Notes under the pieces: generated by a model
Database searches by the model: none
What the model was told of the DNA's origin: nothing
Seen by the model: only the letters and a program-made list of their open reading frames with translations
Made by a program: the position numbers and the translations under genes
Shown here: positions 1-11,100 of the stretch, piece after piece
How positions within the stretch are numbered: position 1 is the first letter of the stretch
Layout: every line of letters starts with the position of its first letter
NCBI GenBank assembly: GCA_039566865.1
Contig: CM076944.1
Coordinates: forward strand, 19,428,501 to 19,492,500
Source: Aurelia coerulea
Lineage: Eukaryota > Cnidaria > Scyphozoa > Semaeostomeae > Ulmaridae
Direction: 5' to 3'
Length of the DNA stretch: 64,000 bases

Positions 1-330
1 AATCTTGAATTTTGTTATGGAAAAAAGCCTTGAGACGTAAACGGCGGAAGAATGTCTCTGTATCGTGTAGCGTTTGAAACTTGTCGATTGTTTTCTTCAC
101 TGGAATGAATTTAAGTCCTTTGTTTAGAACTGAAAGTTCATCACGAGAGAGCGGCAACTCGTTTGGAATCTTACGTACAATGCAACCAGTGGTGGTATCA
201 GCGGCGGGATGGTAGTTATGATCTGGACGGGCAGGAGTAATCAGCCTGTCAAATTTCGATTGCTTAACGTCCTTGAGAAATACAAAAAAGTCTATCGTTC
301 AGATCATGTATCTTTCTTCGAATAGCAGTG
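1..330 (-). mobile_element. Penelope-like element (PLE-a), N-terminal coding fragment
   Basis: Read on the minus strand, this stretch encodes part of the region upstream of the reverse transcriptase in a Penelope-like element (motifs DRLITPARPDHN, LSRDELSVLNKGL, TLHDTETFFRRLRL). It is nearly base-for-base the reverse complement of 48470-48770 and overlaps in content with the start of the PLE at 46177-48366. The copy runs off the left edge of the window, so the RT may lie outside. A short insertion near position 20 relative to the 46-48 kb copy adds a few codons before IQD. It is a fragment with no start codon. Confidence 0.8.
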
Positions 331-411
331 AAAGTGTCACGATTTCCACAAAAATAGTTCATTTTGTTGAATCTTTGAAATAAGGTTTATCAAAACCTTT
401 TGCTTTCCTTG

Positions 412-421
412 AGTTCCCTTC
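412..421. repeat. Target-site duplication of the 422-3111 element
   Basis: AGTTCCCTTC at 412-421 is repeated exactly at 3112-3121, immediately after the poly(A) tail. This brackets the retrotransposon and fixes its ends. Confidence 0.85.
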
Positions 422-3081
422 TACAAAATATGATATCTGAAGGTTCAAGAATGATTGAGGATGCAAAACGGAAATATTTTCTTAAGGCAGGCACAACCTT
501 AGCTAGCCCTGGAACCCCTAGTAAAACGTATTGGTCCTTGATCAATACTGTTTTAAATAAGGCCAAGATTCCAATAATACCACCACTTTTAGAGAATGGG
601 CTATTTGTGACTGACTTTACTAAAAAGGCACAGTTATTCAATGATTATTTCATACTTCAGTGTACGACTATTGACACAGGCAGTGTAATTCCAGAACATA
701 CACCCTTGACTTCTACTCTGATAGATAGCTTTGTTATCTCTGAGGAAAAGATACTACAAATCATACGATCACTTAATCCTAATAAAGCACATGGATGGGA
801 TGAAATATCTGTGAGAATGATAAAGCTAGGTGATACTGCATTAGTTGCTCCATTGAAGATAATATTCACAAATTGCCTCAGATGTGGTCTATTTCCCCGT
901 ATATGGAAGCATGCAAACGTTGTGCCTGTTCACAAAAAGAATGAGAAAAATTTGAAGGGAAACTACCGTCCTATTTCACTTCTTCCAATCTTTGGGAAAA
1001 TACTTGAAAAACTCATGTACGATTCCCTATATTCACATCTTGTGTCATCTGAATTACTTAACCCAAATCAATCAGGTTTTCGTCCAGGTGACTCTACAGT
1101 CAACCAGTTACTCTCAATAACACATACCATCTTTAAAGCATTTGATTGCAATCCTCCTCTTGATGTTCGTTCTGTGTATCTTGATATTTCCAAAGCATTT
1201 GACAGGGTTTGGCATGATGGTCTTATCTTTAAATTAACACGATGTGGCATCTCTGGAAATCTTCTCTCTCTTATCAAAAGTTTTCTCAAGGATAGAAAGC
1301 AGCGAACTGTTCTGAATGGGCAGAGTTCTTCTTGGGGAGATATTTTGGCAGGAGTACCTCAGGGCTCTATTCTAGGGCCCTTATTCTTCCTTGTATATAT
1401 AAATGACCTAACTGACGACCTAAAGTGTAATGTCAAGCTCTTCGCTGATGATACGTCATTATTTACGGTCGTTCAAGATTCAAATTCGGCCGCTAATGAC
1501 ATGAACCATGACTTGGAGTTGATAAGTCAGTGGGCTCATGACTGGAGGATGTCGTTTAATCCTGACCCACGAAAACAAGCTGTGGAACTCACATTTTCAA
1601 GGAAAAAGATTAAAGCTGATCATCCAGAAATTCTTTTCAACAACATACCAGTAATGACAGTAGATGAACATAAACACTTAGGAATCATACTAGATTTGAA
1701 TTTGTCTTTTTCTGCCCATATCAAATCAGCTATCTCCAAATCAAGGAAGGGTATTGGCTTGCTGAAATATCTCTCCAAATATCTGCCCAGGCATACTCTG
1801 AACGAGTTATATAAGCTCTATGTAAGACCTCATCTTGACTACGGGGATGTTATTTACCATATTCCGGCAAAAGTATGCGAGTTCAGTGGTAGCATCATTT
1901 TACCGAGCTTGATGGAAAAATTAGAGTCTGTCCAGTATTCTGCTGCGCGAGCAATTACGGGAACATGGAGAGGAACATCACGAGAAAAGCTGTACACAGA
2001 ACTTGGCTGGGAATCGCTAAGCTGCCGAAGGTGGAGCAGACGCCTTACTTTGTTCTACAAGATCCTTAATAATCTAACTCCAGTCTATACTAGGGATCCA
2101 ATCCCACCACTTCAACAGTTACATTACTCTCTTCGCAACCGGGATGTTATTGGGCGAATAAAGGCCAGAACAGAAAAATTTAAGTCTAGTTTCTATCCTC
2201 ATTGCTTATCTGAATGGAACGAACTTGATTCTGAGATTAGACTTGCACCGTCTGTTTCTGTTTTTAAGAAGAAACTTTTATCAATAATTAGACCCCCTTT
2301 AAGATCTATCTTTGGCATTCATGACCCAACAGGTCTATCCTATCTCACTCAACTCAGGGTTGGTCTCAGCAAATTAAACCTTCACAAATTCAACCACAAT
2401 TTTAGGGATACCATAAATCCAATGTGCCCTACGAACGATGGTATCGAGGATACAGAACACTTTTTGTTGCTTTGCCCATCCTTTGCAGTACCACGCAGAG
2501 ATCTTCTCGCTGGAGTTTTTGCTTTATTACGACCATTTGGATATACTAATCTCCAAAATAACGTTCTATTGCAAATTTTATTGTATGGTGATAAAAATTT
2601 TCCCAACGAACTCAATAAAAATATACTCCTACTAACTTTAAAATTTATCCACAAATCCGGTCGATTTGATTAGAAAACTTCACACTCCGTTATAAGCCAC
2701 ACAATCACAACCACCATGTCTCATTTAAGTAAATGTGTTCTTCTTTTCTTTGCTTCTATTTTGTTCTTTTTTTCGCTGTATGTTGAACGTCTGTCTCGAA
2801 TTAGATGCCACGCAATATCTGCAACAATGTCTCATTACCCATCCAAACACTTACATTTTGTTTCGATCGCAGACATTTCCCGTGGCATGTAATTTGAGAC
2901 AGACTTTAGCTTTAGTTTTAGACTTTAGTTTTAATCTTTAGTTTTAATATCTATGTCAAAATGGCTTCGGGGTAGTCATAGCCTTTTGCTCCTCGGGGTA
3001 TCGTTCCAGTAGTATTGTATAGTTGTATAGTAATTTTGTAAAGTAGTGTAGCTTGTAAACTTATATTGTAATTTTTAAATG

Positions 3082-3111
<30 letters not shown>
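422..3111 (+). mobile_element. 5'-truncated Jockey/I-group-like non-LTR retrotransposon
   Basis: A 2.7-kb insertion with one long ORF, a 3' UTR of about 410 bp, a poly(A) tail at 3086-3112 and a perfect 10-bp TSD. The endonuclease half is missing, so this is a 5'-truncated product of target-primed reverse transcription. The ORF is still open and the TSD perfect, which suggests a fairly recent insertion. Two relatives lie at 13121-14443 and 42106-43588; the latter shares 3' UTR sequence and also has a poly(A) tail. The poly(A) tail and C-terminal CCHC-like finger favour the Jockey/I group over L2, but the clade is not certain. Confidence 0.85.
430..2673 (+). CDS. Non-LTR retrotransposon reverse transcriptase (truncated ORF2)
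   Basis: The product is the RT of a non-LTR retrotransposon, which primes reverse transcription at a nicked target. The frame encodes about 747 aa from the first ATG inside the element at 430; the frame is also open through the flanking DNA, which is not part of the gene. In order I see a linker, RT fingers (NYRPISLLPIFGKILE), motif A (YLDISKAFDRVWHD), a PQGSILGPLFFLVYIND block, the catalytic FADDTSLF near residue 338, the thumb region (RPHLDYGDVIYH), and a C-terminal CCHC-like finger (CPTNDGIEDTEHFLLLC). No endonuclease domain is present because of 5' truncation. The RT core has no internal stop. FADD replaces the more common YADD, which is usual for this group. Confidence 0.9.
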   Translation: MISEGSRMIEDAKRKYFLKAGTTLASPGTPSKTYWSLINTVLNKAKIPIIPPLLENGLFVTDFTKKAQLFNDYFILQCTTIDTGSVIPEHTPLTSTLIDSFVISEEKILQIIRSLNPNKAHGWDEISVRMIKLGDTALVAPLKIIFTNCLRCGLFPRIWKHANVVPVHKKNEKNLKGNYRPISLLPIFGKILEKLMYDSLYSHLVSSELLNPNQSGFRPGDSTVNQLLSITHTIFKAFDCNPPLDVRSVYLDISKAFDRVWHDGLIFKLTRCGISGNLLSLIKSFLKDRKQRTVLNGQSSSWGDILAGVPQGSILGPLFFLVYINDLTDDLKCNVKLFADDTSLFTVVQDSNSAANDMNHDLELISQWAHDWRMSFNPDPRKQAVELTFSRKKIKADHPEILFNNIPVMTVDEHKHLGIILDLNLSFSAHIKSAISKSRKGIGLLKYLSKYLPRHTLNELYKLYVRPHLDYGDVIYHIPAKVCEFSGSIILPSLMEKLESVQYSAARAITGTWRGTSREKLYTELGWESLSCRRWSRRLTLFYKILNNLTPVYTRDPIPPLQQLHYSLRNRDVIGRIKARTEKFKSSFYPHCLSEWNELDSEIRLAPSVSVFKKKLLSIIRPPLRSIFGIHDPTGLSYLTQLRVGLSKLNLHKFNHNFRDTINPMCPTNDGIEDTEHFLLLCPSFAVPRRDLLAGVFALLRPFGYTNLQNNVLLQILLYGDKNFPNELNKNILLLTLKFIHKSGRFD

Positions 3112-3112
<1 letters not shown>

Positions 3113-3954
3113 GTTCCCTTCCCAAACTTAAGCCATGGTACAATGCTTAAGCACTGGGACAGTTCTCACTATCACTCAGTCTGTTCTGTGGTATTGTTCA
3201 CATTTGACATGTCTTCTGAGAGTTTTTATGGCAACAGTGATGCATCATCACTGACAAGATTCTTTTGTCAGCCTAAGCATGTGGAAAAGGGGAAAGATAT
3301 GAAATAGCCAGCAGACAGAAGGGTCAATAAAACACTGCTTACTTGCTGCATTGTGATAAAATTATTTGCTCTTGAAAGATATCTTACACTAGTCTTAGCT
3401 CAATAACTTATTACCTACTTTCACCAGCACCAGAATGCAAGTATTCATTTTCTTTGTTCTATTCTTCTTCTTCATGCTACCTGTACCTGTTTTCCACTCT
3501 CCTGTACATGGCTGACAAAAGAAGCAACTTCAATTGTGCATGCTTCATACCTCTCAGGTTAAATTATATCTGGTTGAGATATGGCTATATCCTGCATCTG
3601 GGGTGCTTGTTGTGGCAACCATTATCCTAAAAGCAGCCTTTTGCACACAAAAACCTTTTGACAATTTGCTGTGCAGTAAATGTTCTTGACTGTGTTTTTC
3701 CCTCTTTAATTTTTTAAATGGTTGTCAAAATATGCATCTAGAGTGTTGAGACTTTAAATTTCCTTGCAGTGCCAATGAAAACACAAAAATAGGTTTATTG
3801 CTACCTGCTTTATGTCACATTTAATTATCTCTTTTCCTTTCAATAGAAATGGGGCACCATACGTCATTGCTAATCTGCAAAAAAAATTTAATCTAATTGG
3901 TTCAAATTTGCATCATACAGTATAAGCTGTATATGATGCTGCAGTTTTTTTAGT

Positions 3955-4115
3955 GTGTTGCGCTGGGATCACAGAAGGACACATGTCCCAATGCAGTCTC
4001 TATTATACCACATCAGGAGGGTCAAATGGTTATAGGTGGGGTGCAACCATGTCCACTTGCACTGTTCTGGCTGCAAAGCCAAGGATTACACCACGGTGAC
4101 ACACCATCATAAATA
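3955..4115 (-). repeat. Degenerate tRNA-derived SINE-like repeat
   Basis: This patch shares several phrases in the same order with 30190-30460 (GCGCTGGGATC, GGTCAAATGGT, TCTGGCTGCAAAG, GATTACACCA). The better copy reads as a tRNA-like promoter on the minus strand. Here the box B equivalent is lost, so only family membership is supported. Confidence 0.45.
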
Positions 4116-4486
4116 TAGATGTTATAACAATCTTGTCCAAATTAGAGCATGCAGTAGTTAGAATTGTTAGTTAGTGTGCTTTTGTTAATGATATTATAAC
4201 ATGGTTTTGGTTATATTTACATATTTGTATACACCTGAACAACTTTGTGTAAAAAGTTGAGAATAAAATGTATGTTTGAGGTGTAGCAAAATTTCTATTT
4301 CCTCCTAGTTATGTAGTTTGATGGTTGAAATAAAATTGAAAGTCTTTAGTTTTGTGTGAACTAGATTCAATAATGGTTTAAACCCTCTGTGTGATCTGAT
4401 CACACGTTGTTAGAATATTTTGCTTATTAATATTGCTGGATGTGTAAAAATACATTTTAAGCATTTTAAGATGAAGCAGTGTTACA

Positions 4487-4534
4487 TATATTTATACTGA
4501 TATTGAAATATATTTATACTGATATTGAAATATA
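4487..4534. repeat. 22-bp tandem duplication
   Basis: The unit TTTATACTGATATTGAAATA plus TA occurs twice head to tail starting at 4491 and 4513. Confidence 0.8.
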
Positions 4535-5842
4535 TTGTGTACTATTCAAACATGAACCAACTTCCAGTAAAATGTTTGTAATCATTTTTTGTTGCCTGCA
4601 TCTCTGCCTCTTTCATTTCATTCGGACCATTTATAATTGTTTAGGCCTATTTATATTTCATCAAAGTATAATATCACACAAACTTTTATATCAACCGTTA
4701 AAAGTGTATCACATCACCTTTAAAATTGCTAAAACTTTGGAGAAAATGTGCAACTGAACCTAACTGTATACTACCCACCTGAAGTTCACACCCCTTCTGT
4801 ATGACTGTGTTGGTGTGACGTATGACAGGCCTAAATTTGGTGTGGCCTAACCATCGCGGCAGGATTACTGTTCTTGCATCTAAAAAAAATTAGTATCTCG
4901 TTTGAACGCAATATTTCCGAAACATTGCGACAAAACATTCTCCATCCTCATTCTGTCACGAACAAAAGAATAGAGTTTCTTGATGAGGCATGGTCTTGAT
5001 TTTCCGAAAATCTTTGTTAAACTGGTGGTATTTTGGGCCCATTGTTTTTGTCAAAATTTGACCACAGATCGGATAAATGGTGGTCTAGCATTGTAAGGTG
5101 GCACAGATAGTCTCCTCGTCAAGAAAATACATAGTCAGAATTATCAAGTTTCAAGTAAAATAAACGGTAAAATATTTGAGAATTGTTTGACTTTCTGATA
5201 GTCCGATAATTGTGACGTTGAAAAGTTAGCCCCATATCGCTCAGCGAAGAGTGGCGTGCTTTTCCCAAGGGAGAGCAATCAAACGCAATATTTGCAAAAC
5301 AACTCACCAACGCCGCCATTTTGACCACATGTTGAGCTCCATCTCGAGCGAAAGTGGTGATGAGGCATGGTCCTGTTTTCTAGAAAATTAGATTTTCATA
5401 TTCCGGTAATTTCTACGAATTTAGGCACAAATCCCGTAGATACAGAAAGTGATTTCCAGCCACTGACGATCATGAAAAGTCTTCTTCTTCACCGCCGTCG
5501 CACGCCAAAAGTCGTTGAAAATAAAATTTTACATGTGGTTTGGAAGATCGGAAACGCATGTAGAGCGATCGGGGCAAATAACCGCTACCCCGAAGTTCTA
5601 GGCCCGTAGCCGCGCTCCAAAACATTCTCTTGCAGTGCAGACACAAAGTGGCACATGGTCAGCGGTTACACATTCCTACGTCTTGCTGCCGCCCGGCAAA
5701 TCATGCACGATACATGTTGAATGTCTTCATGTGTGAAACGGTTTGGAAGTGAAAAATTTCATGAACGTCAAGTGTTGTCATTGTTTTTGCTACTTTGCAA
5801 GGTTTCTTGCCACTTGATTTCTCCGCGATGTTTATGTAATTA

Positions 5843-5984
5843 ATGAATGAATGAATGAATGGATGGATGGATGGATGGATGGATGGATGGATGGATGGAT
5901 GGATGGATGGATGGATGGATGGATGGATGGATGGATGGATGGATGGATGGATGGATGGATGGATGGATGGATGGATGGATGGAT
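5843..5984. repeat. (ATGG)n microsatellite
   Basis: Begins as ATGA units and continues as about 30 perfect ATGG/GGAT units before passing into AT-rich ATTA-type sequence. Confidence 0.95.
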
Positions 5985-6284
5985 TAATTAAATAATTAAC
6001 TAATTAATTGATTAATGAATAACATTTCCGTCATTACTTTATCATCTTCAACAAATTTATATTTTTGACAAGTTTTGACAAGGGAAACGTCACTCTCTAC
6101 CAAACCACCTTCAGAAAAGAGAGTGGAAAGGAAATTGCCAAGCCCTGATAAGACGTAATGCCATCGGCATTGGTGCTGATGGGTCATGATACTCTCGCTT
6201 TTTGCATTGTAGAATCCGTGATGATTTAGTTACATTTGATTGTATTCAGATAAGAGTGCATTATGTAAAGGATTGATGGTGATA

Positions 6285-6898
6285 CCTGGTGCGCCAAAAT
6301 AAACTATGCACGTTTGACAGGCCACAATAAATCGTACACTGGACCGATTTTGAAGATTCATGATTTAATCTTTAGCGAAAAGCCTGAATTAGATTCTAGA
6401 ATTTTTTGCAAATTGTTCTGTTTTCAGTTTTTAGAGGTAGACGCGAGCTTCTTAAAATTTTCGTTCTCGAAAACACTGAAAACGATCAATAAATGTCGAT
6501 CAAATTTTTTAAAGAATCGGCATGAATGGAGAAAGAGAAAAATTTTTCGTGGTTGATTTGAGAATTAGAAATCGATTAATTAATCGATACGATTAATCGA
6601 AACAATCTATCAATTTCTAAATCCCAAATCACCACGAAAAAGTTTCTCTTTCTCCATTCATGCCGATTCTTTAGAAAATTTGATCGACGATTTTTGATCG
6701 TTTTCAATGTTTTTGAGAACGAAAATTTTAAGAAACTCGCGTCTGGCTCTAAAAACTGAAAACAGAAAAATTTGCAAAAAATCCTAGTATATAATTCGGG
6801 CTTTATGCTCAAGATTAAGTCATGAATCTTCAAAATCAGCCCAGTGTACGATTTATTGTGGCCTGCCAAACGTGCATAGTTTATTTTGGCGCACCCGG
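6285..6898. mobile_element. Foldback MITE, TA target site, CCGGGTG-type ends
   Basis: The element is almost entirely two inverted arms of about 290 bp meeting at an ATTAATCGAT-rich centre near 6585. The right end reads GGCGCACCCGG before TA; the left end reads CCTGGTGCGCC after TA, giving a TA duplication at 6283-6284 and 6899-6900. The arms match those of 27031-28103. It has no coding capacity and must have moved with a transposase supplied in trans. The arms read as ORFs of about 80-114 codons on both strands only because they are mirror images. Confidence 0.85.
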
Positions 6899-6932
6899 TA
6901 GATTCAGGTATTTCTCGCATCTTTCACCTTAG

Positions 6933-7024
6933 GATGTGTGATGATTTGGATGACCTGGAAGAAACAAAGAAAAAAGTTGACAATGAGATTGCTAAGCTAC
7001 GCTCACTTGATTCTGAAACGTTTG
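6933..7024 (+). CDS. Candidate host-gene exon, coiled-coil
   Basis: A 92-bp segment is bounded by an acceptor-like site (TTTCACCTTAG before 6933) and a strong donor (TTTG followed by GTGAGT). It reads DDLDDLEETKKKVDNEIAK and continues to DSETF, a charged heptad-like helix. One base is contributed at each end, so it is an internal exon in phase 1 at its 3' side. It lies only 34 bp downstream of the MITE. It is not recognisable as a known protein and is too short to name. The exon at 28368-28493 is in a compatible phase. An alternative is that the ATG at 6934 starts the gene. Confidence 0.5.
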
Positions 7025-7598
7025 GTGAGTACTTCATTCTCGAAAATTGCCTGCTGTTTTCAATTTTTTGCATTTGTTTTACATGTTGCTTGTTGCTTGT
7101 ATTATTGTTATCGCAATTAGATTCTCGAAAGACTGTGTTGGTCGTGGTGAAATGCATCGGAATTTCAAGGAAGACAACATGAATTGTTGAGGCCGTAATT
7201 AAAGTAGACACCCTCTGGCGAAAGGCAGGCATTGGCGGCTGGCACCCTAAGCAAACTGTTATTAGTTTCATGTGGTTGCGAATGAGAAATTAAGGGGGTC
7301 TGGGGCCCCCCCCCCCCCCCCCCCCCCCGGAAAAGTTTTTGCAACCACGCACTCTAGTTTAGCTTAAATCGTCTTGAAGAAATTCAACAAAGATTCTCCA
7401 GTCTAGTATTCTTGGTACATTAAGCAAGCAAACTAAATAGACTAACAAAACTAATCAGACAAAAGTAACAAACAATGACTTTAGATATTAATAAATCTTT
7501 GAAAAACGATGGGAGAAGCATGATTGGTCAAAGTAGTTACAGTTACACACTATTATTCCTGTTTTCAGGACGAAGTTGATCTTAAGACCTAATTTCTC
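7025..7598. other. Non-coding, with poly(C) run and hAT-like scrap
   Basis: 7306-7328 is an uninterrupted C run preceded by GGGTCTGGGG. The context (GGGGTCTGGGG, C-rich run, GGAAAAGTTTTTGCAACCAC) resembles 29420-29465 inside the hAT-like element, so this is probably a remnant of that family. No gene is visible. Confidence 0.5.
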
Positions 7599-7914
7599 TG
7601 TCACACATTTATGTTCAGTCGTGTATTGTGTTGTTTGTTCCCGTGTTTTGTTTGTTGTATTGTCTTCTAGTATCTTATATTGTAGTGAACTGACTATTGA
7701 GTAGAGGCCCCAAGAGGACTGGACACACATCGTTAATTTATTGAAGGTGTGACTTGTAACGCAACGTAATTGAGTGAGGTTGTTTATCGTTTTGGGGGAA
7801 CGTTTGTTTTTTTGGTGGAGTTAGGGCGTTGGAGAATGTCGTTGGTATTAATTTATCCGAAGTATGGTTTCTTGATTACAAGTCGCTTTTAGGCCATTTA
7901 TTATACTCGTGACA
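7599..7914 (+). repeat. 5' LTR
   Basis: 316 bp, TGTCACAC to CTCGTGACA. It differs from the 3' LTR at about seven positions by eye, clustered in the last 150 bp, so the copy is young but not brand new. Confidence 0.92.
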
Positions 7915-7916
7915 AT

Positions 7917-7934
7917 TGGGGGCTCAGCCGGGAA
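7917..7934 (+). other. Primer-binding site, tRNA-Pro-like
   Basis: TGGGGGCTCAGCCGGGAA begins two bases after the 5' LTR. It is close to the well-known retroviral proline-tRNA primer site, differing in the middle, so tRNA-Pro is the likely primer. The rest of the leader to 8150 has no ORF. Confidence 0.75.
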
Positions 7935-8150
7935 TGGCAACAAAACGACAGTGAGCGAAAAGATGAGGTTTCCTGTTTTTTCAAGCTGTTGGGAGCTGAA
8001 TTTGTGATGTTTTAAAATCGCTTTTTGGAAGATTGGTTATCGGGAATCAATAGAATTTCATAGCGCGGTGGCAAACATCAAGGGAGATTTCGTTCGTTAT
8101 GCTGAAAGTTTTGAATAAAGCGAAATAACAGCGAAAAGAAGCCAGTAATT

Positions 8151-11100
8151 ATGGATAGATTATTACAGTGTGGTCGCGAGCTTGGGCTCGAAGGAAAGGA
8201 TTTACAGCAGTTTATCGAAGAGCAGCAGATTATCGAGAGAGATGAGCGGGCAGAAAATCGAAGAGTAGAGTTAGCAAAATTGGAGTTGAAGGTTGCTATA
8301 GAGAAAGAGAAAAAGGAGACTTTAGAGCAAGAGCGGTTAAAAATTCAGGCTGTTTTGGAGCTGAAAAGTGAGGGGGTGGATATGTCAATGAATTTCCAAG
8401 GCACAGAGGGTAGGCAAAGAGCTAAGGGCCCTAAGTTGCCTGCTTTTGCTGATGGGAAAGACGACTTGGACAGTTATTTGAAGAGATTTGAGCGGTTTGC
8501 GATAAGTAATGGATGGGAGAGATATGAGTGGGCGACAGCCTTAAGCGCCCTATTAACAGGGAAAGCACTGGATGTTTATTCAAGATTGCCAGATGATACT
8601 GCGTTAGATTATGAGAAGGTTAAAGAGGCATTATTGATTAGATATCAATTAACAGAAGAGGGGTTCAAGAAAAGATACAGAGAATCAGACCCAGAAGAGG
8701 GGGAGACTCCTGATCAATTTTATGCCAGGATTGATGGGTACTTAGACCGTTGGGTTGAGCTTTCGAGAACGGAAAAGTCTTACCAAGGATTGAAGGAGTT
8801 GATAAATAGAGAGCAATTTCTAAGCAGATGCCAGCAAGACCTAGCAATCTATTTGAAAGAAGTGGCTCCACGTGACCACGATGAAATGACAAAGCATGCA
8901 CAGCAATATCTTAGTGCACATGGGAAGAAGCTTGCTCGCAAAAGGAATAGAGTTGGACATAACCTAGAATCTTCAAGCAGCCAAGGTCAAGCTAACGTTA
9001 AAGCAAAGGATTATGGGGAATTCAAGTGTTTTATTTGCCATAAAACGGGTCACAAAGCTTTCGAGTGTAATTTTGAGAAGAAACCAGAGCGGAAATGTTT
9101 TAACTGTGGTGGCCTAAATCACGAAGCAAAGGACTGTCCTTCTCCAGGGCAGGGTAGAAAGAAACCACCGACAAAGGCTGCAGGATCATTGTCAATCAAA
9201 CAAGAGCTAGTTGATAAAGAGAACAATGATGAGAACATTGTTCGGGTAGCAACAGAGGCAGCAGCAACACAGGCAGATATTGAATCGTGCATAATAGGGA
9301 ATGAGCTTACTATAGGTTGTGGCAAGAGAATTCCTATTATCAAATCTGCATGTATCAAGCCAGCAATGGGGAGTGAAGATAGCATGCCAGTTGTAACAGG
9401 GAGAGTAAGGGACAGATCAGTGAGTGTATTGAGAGACACAGGCTGCAGTGGCGTTGTTATTAAGAGAGACTTGGTCACAGAAGAGGAACTAACAGGCAGA
9501 TTTGGTTACATGCTTTTGATTGATAAAACAATTAGAAAAGTACCTATTGCAAGCGTTTTCATTGACACACCATATTTTACTGGGGAAGCAGAGGCTCAAT
9601 GTTTACCAGATGCAATGTATGACGTGATTATTGGGAATATACCAAATGCTAGGGGCCCTGAAGATCCTGACCCATCTTGGGAGACAGCATGTGCCGTTAC
9701 AAGAGCTCAAGCAAAGAAAGGGCAAGGTATACCACCACTTAAGGTACCTGATGTGACAAAATGTGCAACGGTTACCAGAGAACAGCTCATCCAATTTCAA
9801 CATGATGACGATTCATTAGAGAAGCTTCGAAAATTTACAGAGCCAAAGATAAAAGAGGATCAATCTGTGCACTTTGAAGAGAAAGGAGGAATTTTGTATC
9901 GTGTTTTTAGCCACCCAAGGGTAAATGGAGGCAATGAAATACGGCAAGTAGTTGTACCAGGAAATCTGAGAAATCAAGTCATCGAGTTGGCGCACAGTTC
10001 GTTAATGGGAGGTCATATGGGAATAAGAAAGACAAGTGACAGAATTTTGAGTAACTTTTATTGGCCAGGCCTTAATGATGACGTTACACGATTCTGCAGG
10101 ACATGTGATATATGTCAGAAGACTGAGAGCAAAGGCAGGACAGCAAAAGTGCCACTACAAAAGATGCCCTTGATAGACACGCCATTCAAGAGGGTTGCAG
10201 TTGATTTAATTGGGCCTATCTTCCCTTCTTCAGAGAAAGGTTTTCGTTATATCTTGTCTTTGGTTGATTATGCTACGAGATATCCTGATGCTGTACCATT
10301 AAAGAACATTGATACAGAAACTGTTGCAGAAGCTTTGCTTGACATGTACAGCAGACTAGGTTTTCCAGATGAAATTTTAAGTGATAATGGTTCACAGTTC
10401 ATATCAGAATGCATGGAAGAAGTTTCAAGATTACTTAGCATCAGGCAGCTAACTTCAACGCCATACCACCCGATGTGTAATGGTTTAGTAGAGAAGTTTA
10501 ATGGAACCTTGAAAGCAATGTTGAGGAGATTATGCAGTGAACAGCCAAGACAGTGGCCTAGATATATCAATGCAGTATTATTTGCATACAGAGAAGTACC
10601 TCAAGAATCTACTGGGTTCTCGCCATTTGAGTTGTTATTTGGGAGAACAGTGAGAGGACCAATACAGATACTGAAAGAGTTGTGGACCAAAGAAGTACAG
10701 GAAGAAGAAGTCAAGACCAGTTATCAGTATGTTGTAGAGTTGAGAGAGAGGTTAGATCAAACCCTAAAGATTGCACAAGAATCACTAGAGAAATCACAAG
10801 GACGTTACAAAAAGTACTTTGACAAGAAAACCAAAGAGAGAAGCTTTCAACCTGGTGATCAAGCTTTAGTCCTGCTACCAACTAACAACAACAAGCTTCT
10901 TATGCAGTGGAAAGGCCCGTATAACGTGGAGAAGAGAGTAAACAAGAATGACTATGTGATCAAGATTGGTACTAAGTCAAAGGTGTACCATGCTAATTTG
11001 TTAAGAAAGTATCTGAACAAAGAAGAAAGAGATGTTTCAAAGAATGTAAGGAGTAGTGAATTACTGAAAGCAGCTGCAGGAGATGTAGGAAAAGAATTAG

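Larger units (their letters stand above)
3122..5842. other. Non-coding stretch, no gene seen
   Basis: AT-rich DNA with no convincing ORF or splice-flanked exon. It contains a degenerate SINE-like patch (3955-4115) and a 22-bp tandem duplication near 4490. A 17-bp phrase (GATGAGGCATGGTC plus YTG) occurs near 4981 and again near 5359, so part of 4.9-5.6 kb may be an old repeat. The 80-codon frame at 5367-5609 has no recognisable motif. Confidence 0.5.

Noticed and set aside
5367..5609. 80-codon ORF
   Set aside because: No recognisable domain, and the region shows signs of an old repeat.
6314..6920. Two similar proteins on opposite strands
   Set aside because: They are the mirrored arms of the foldback MITE.
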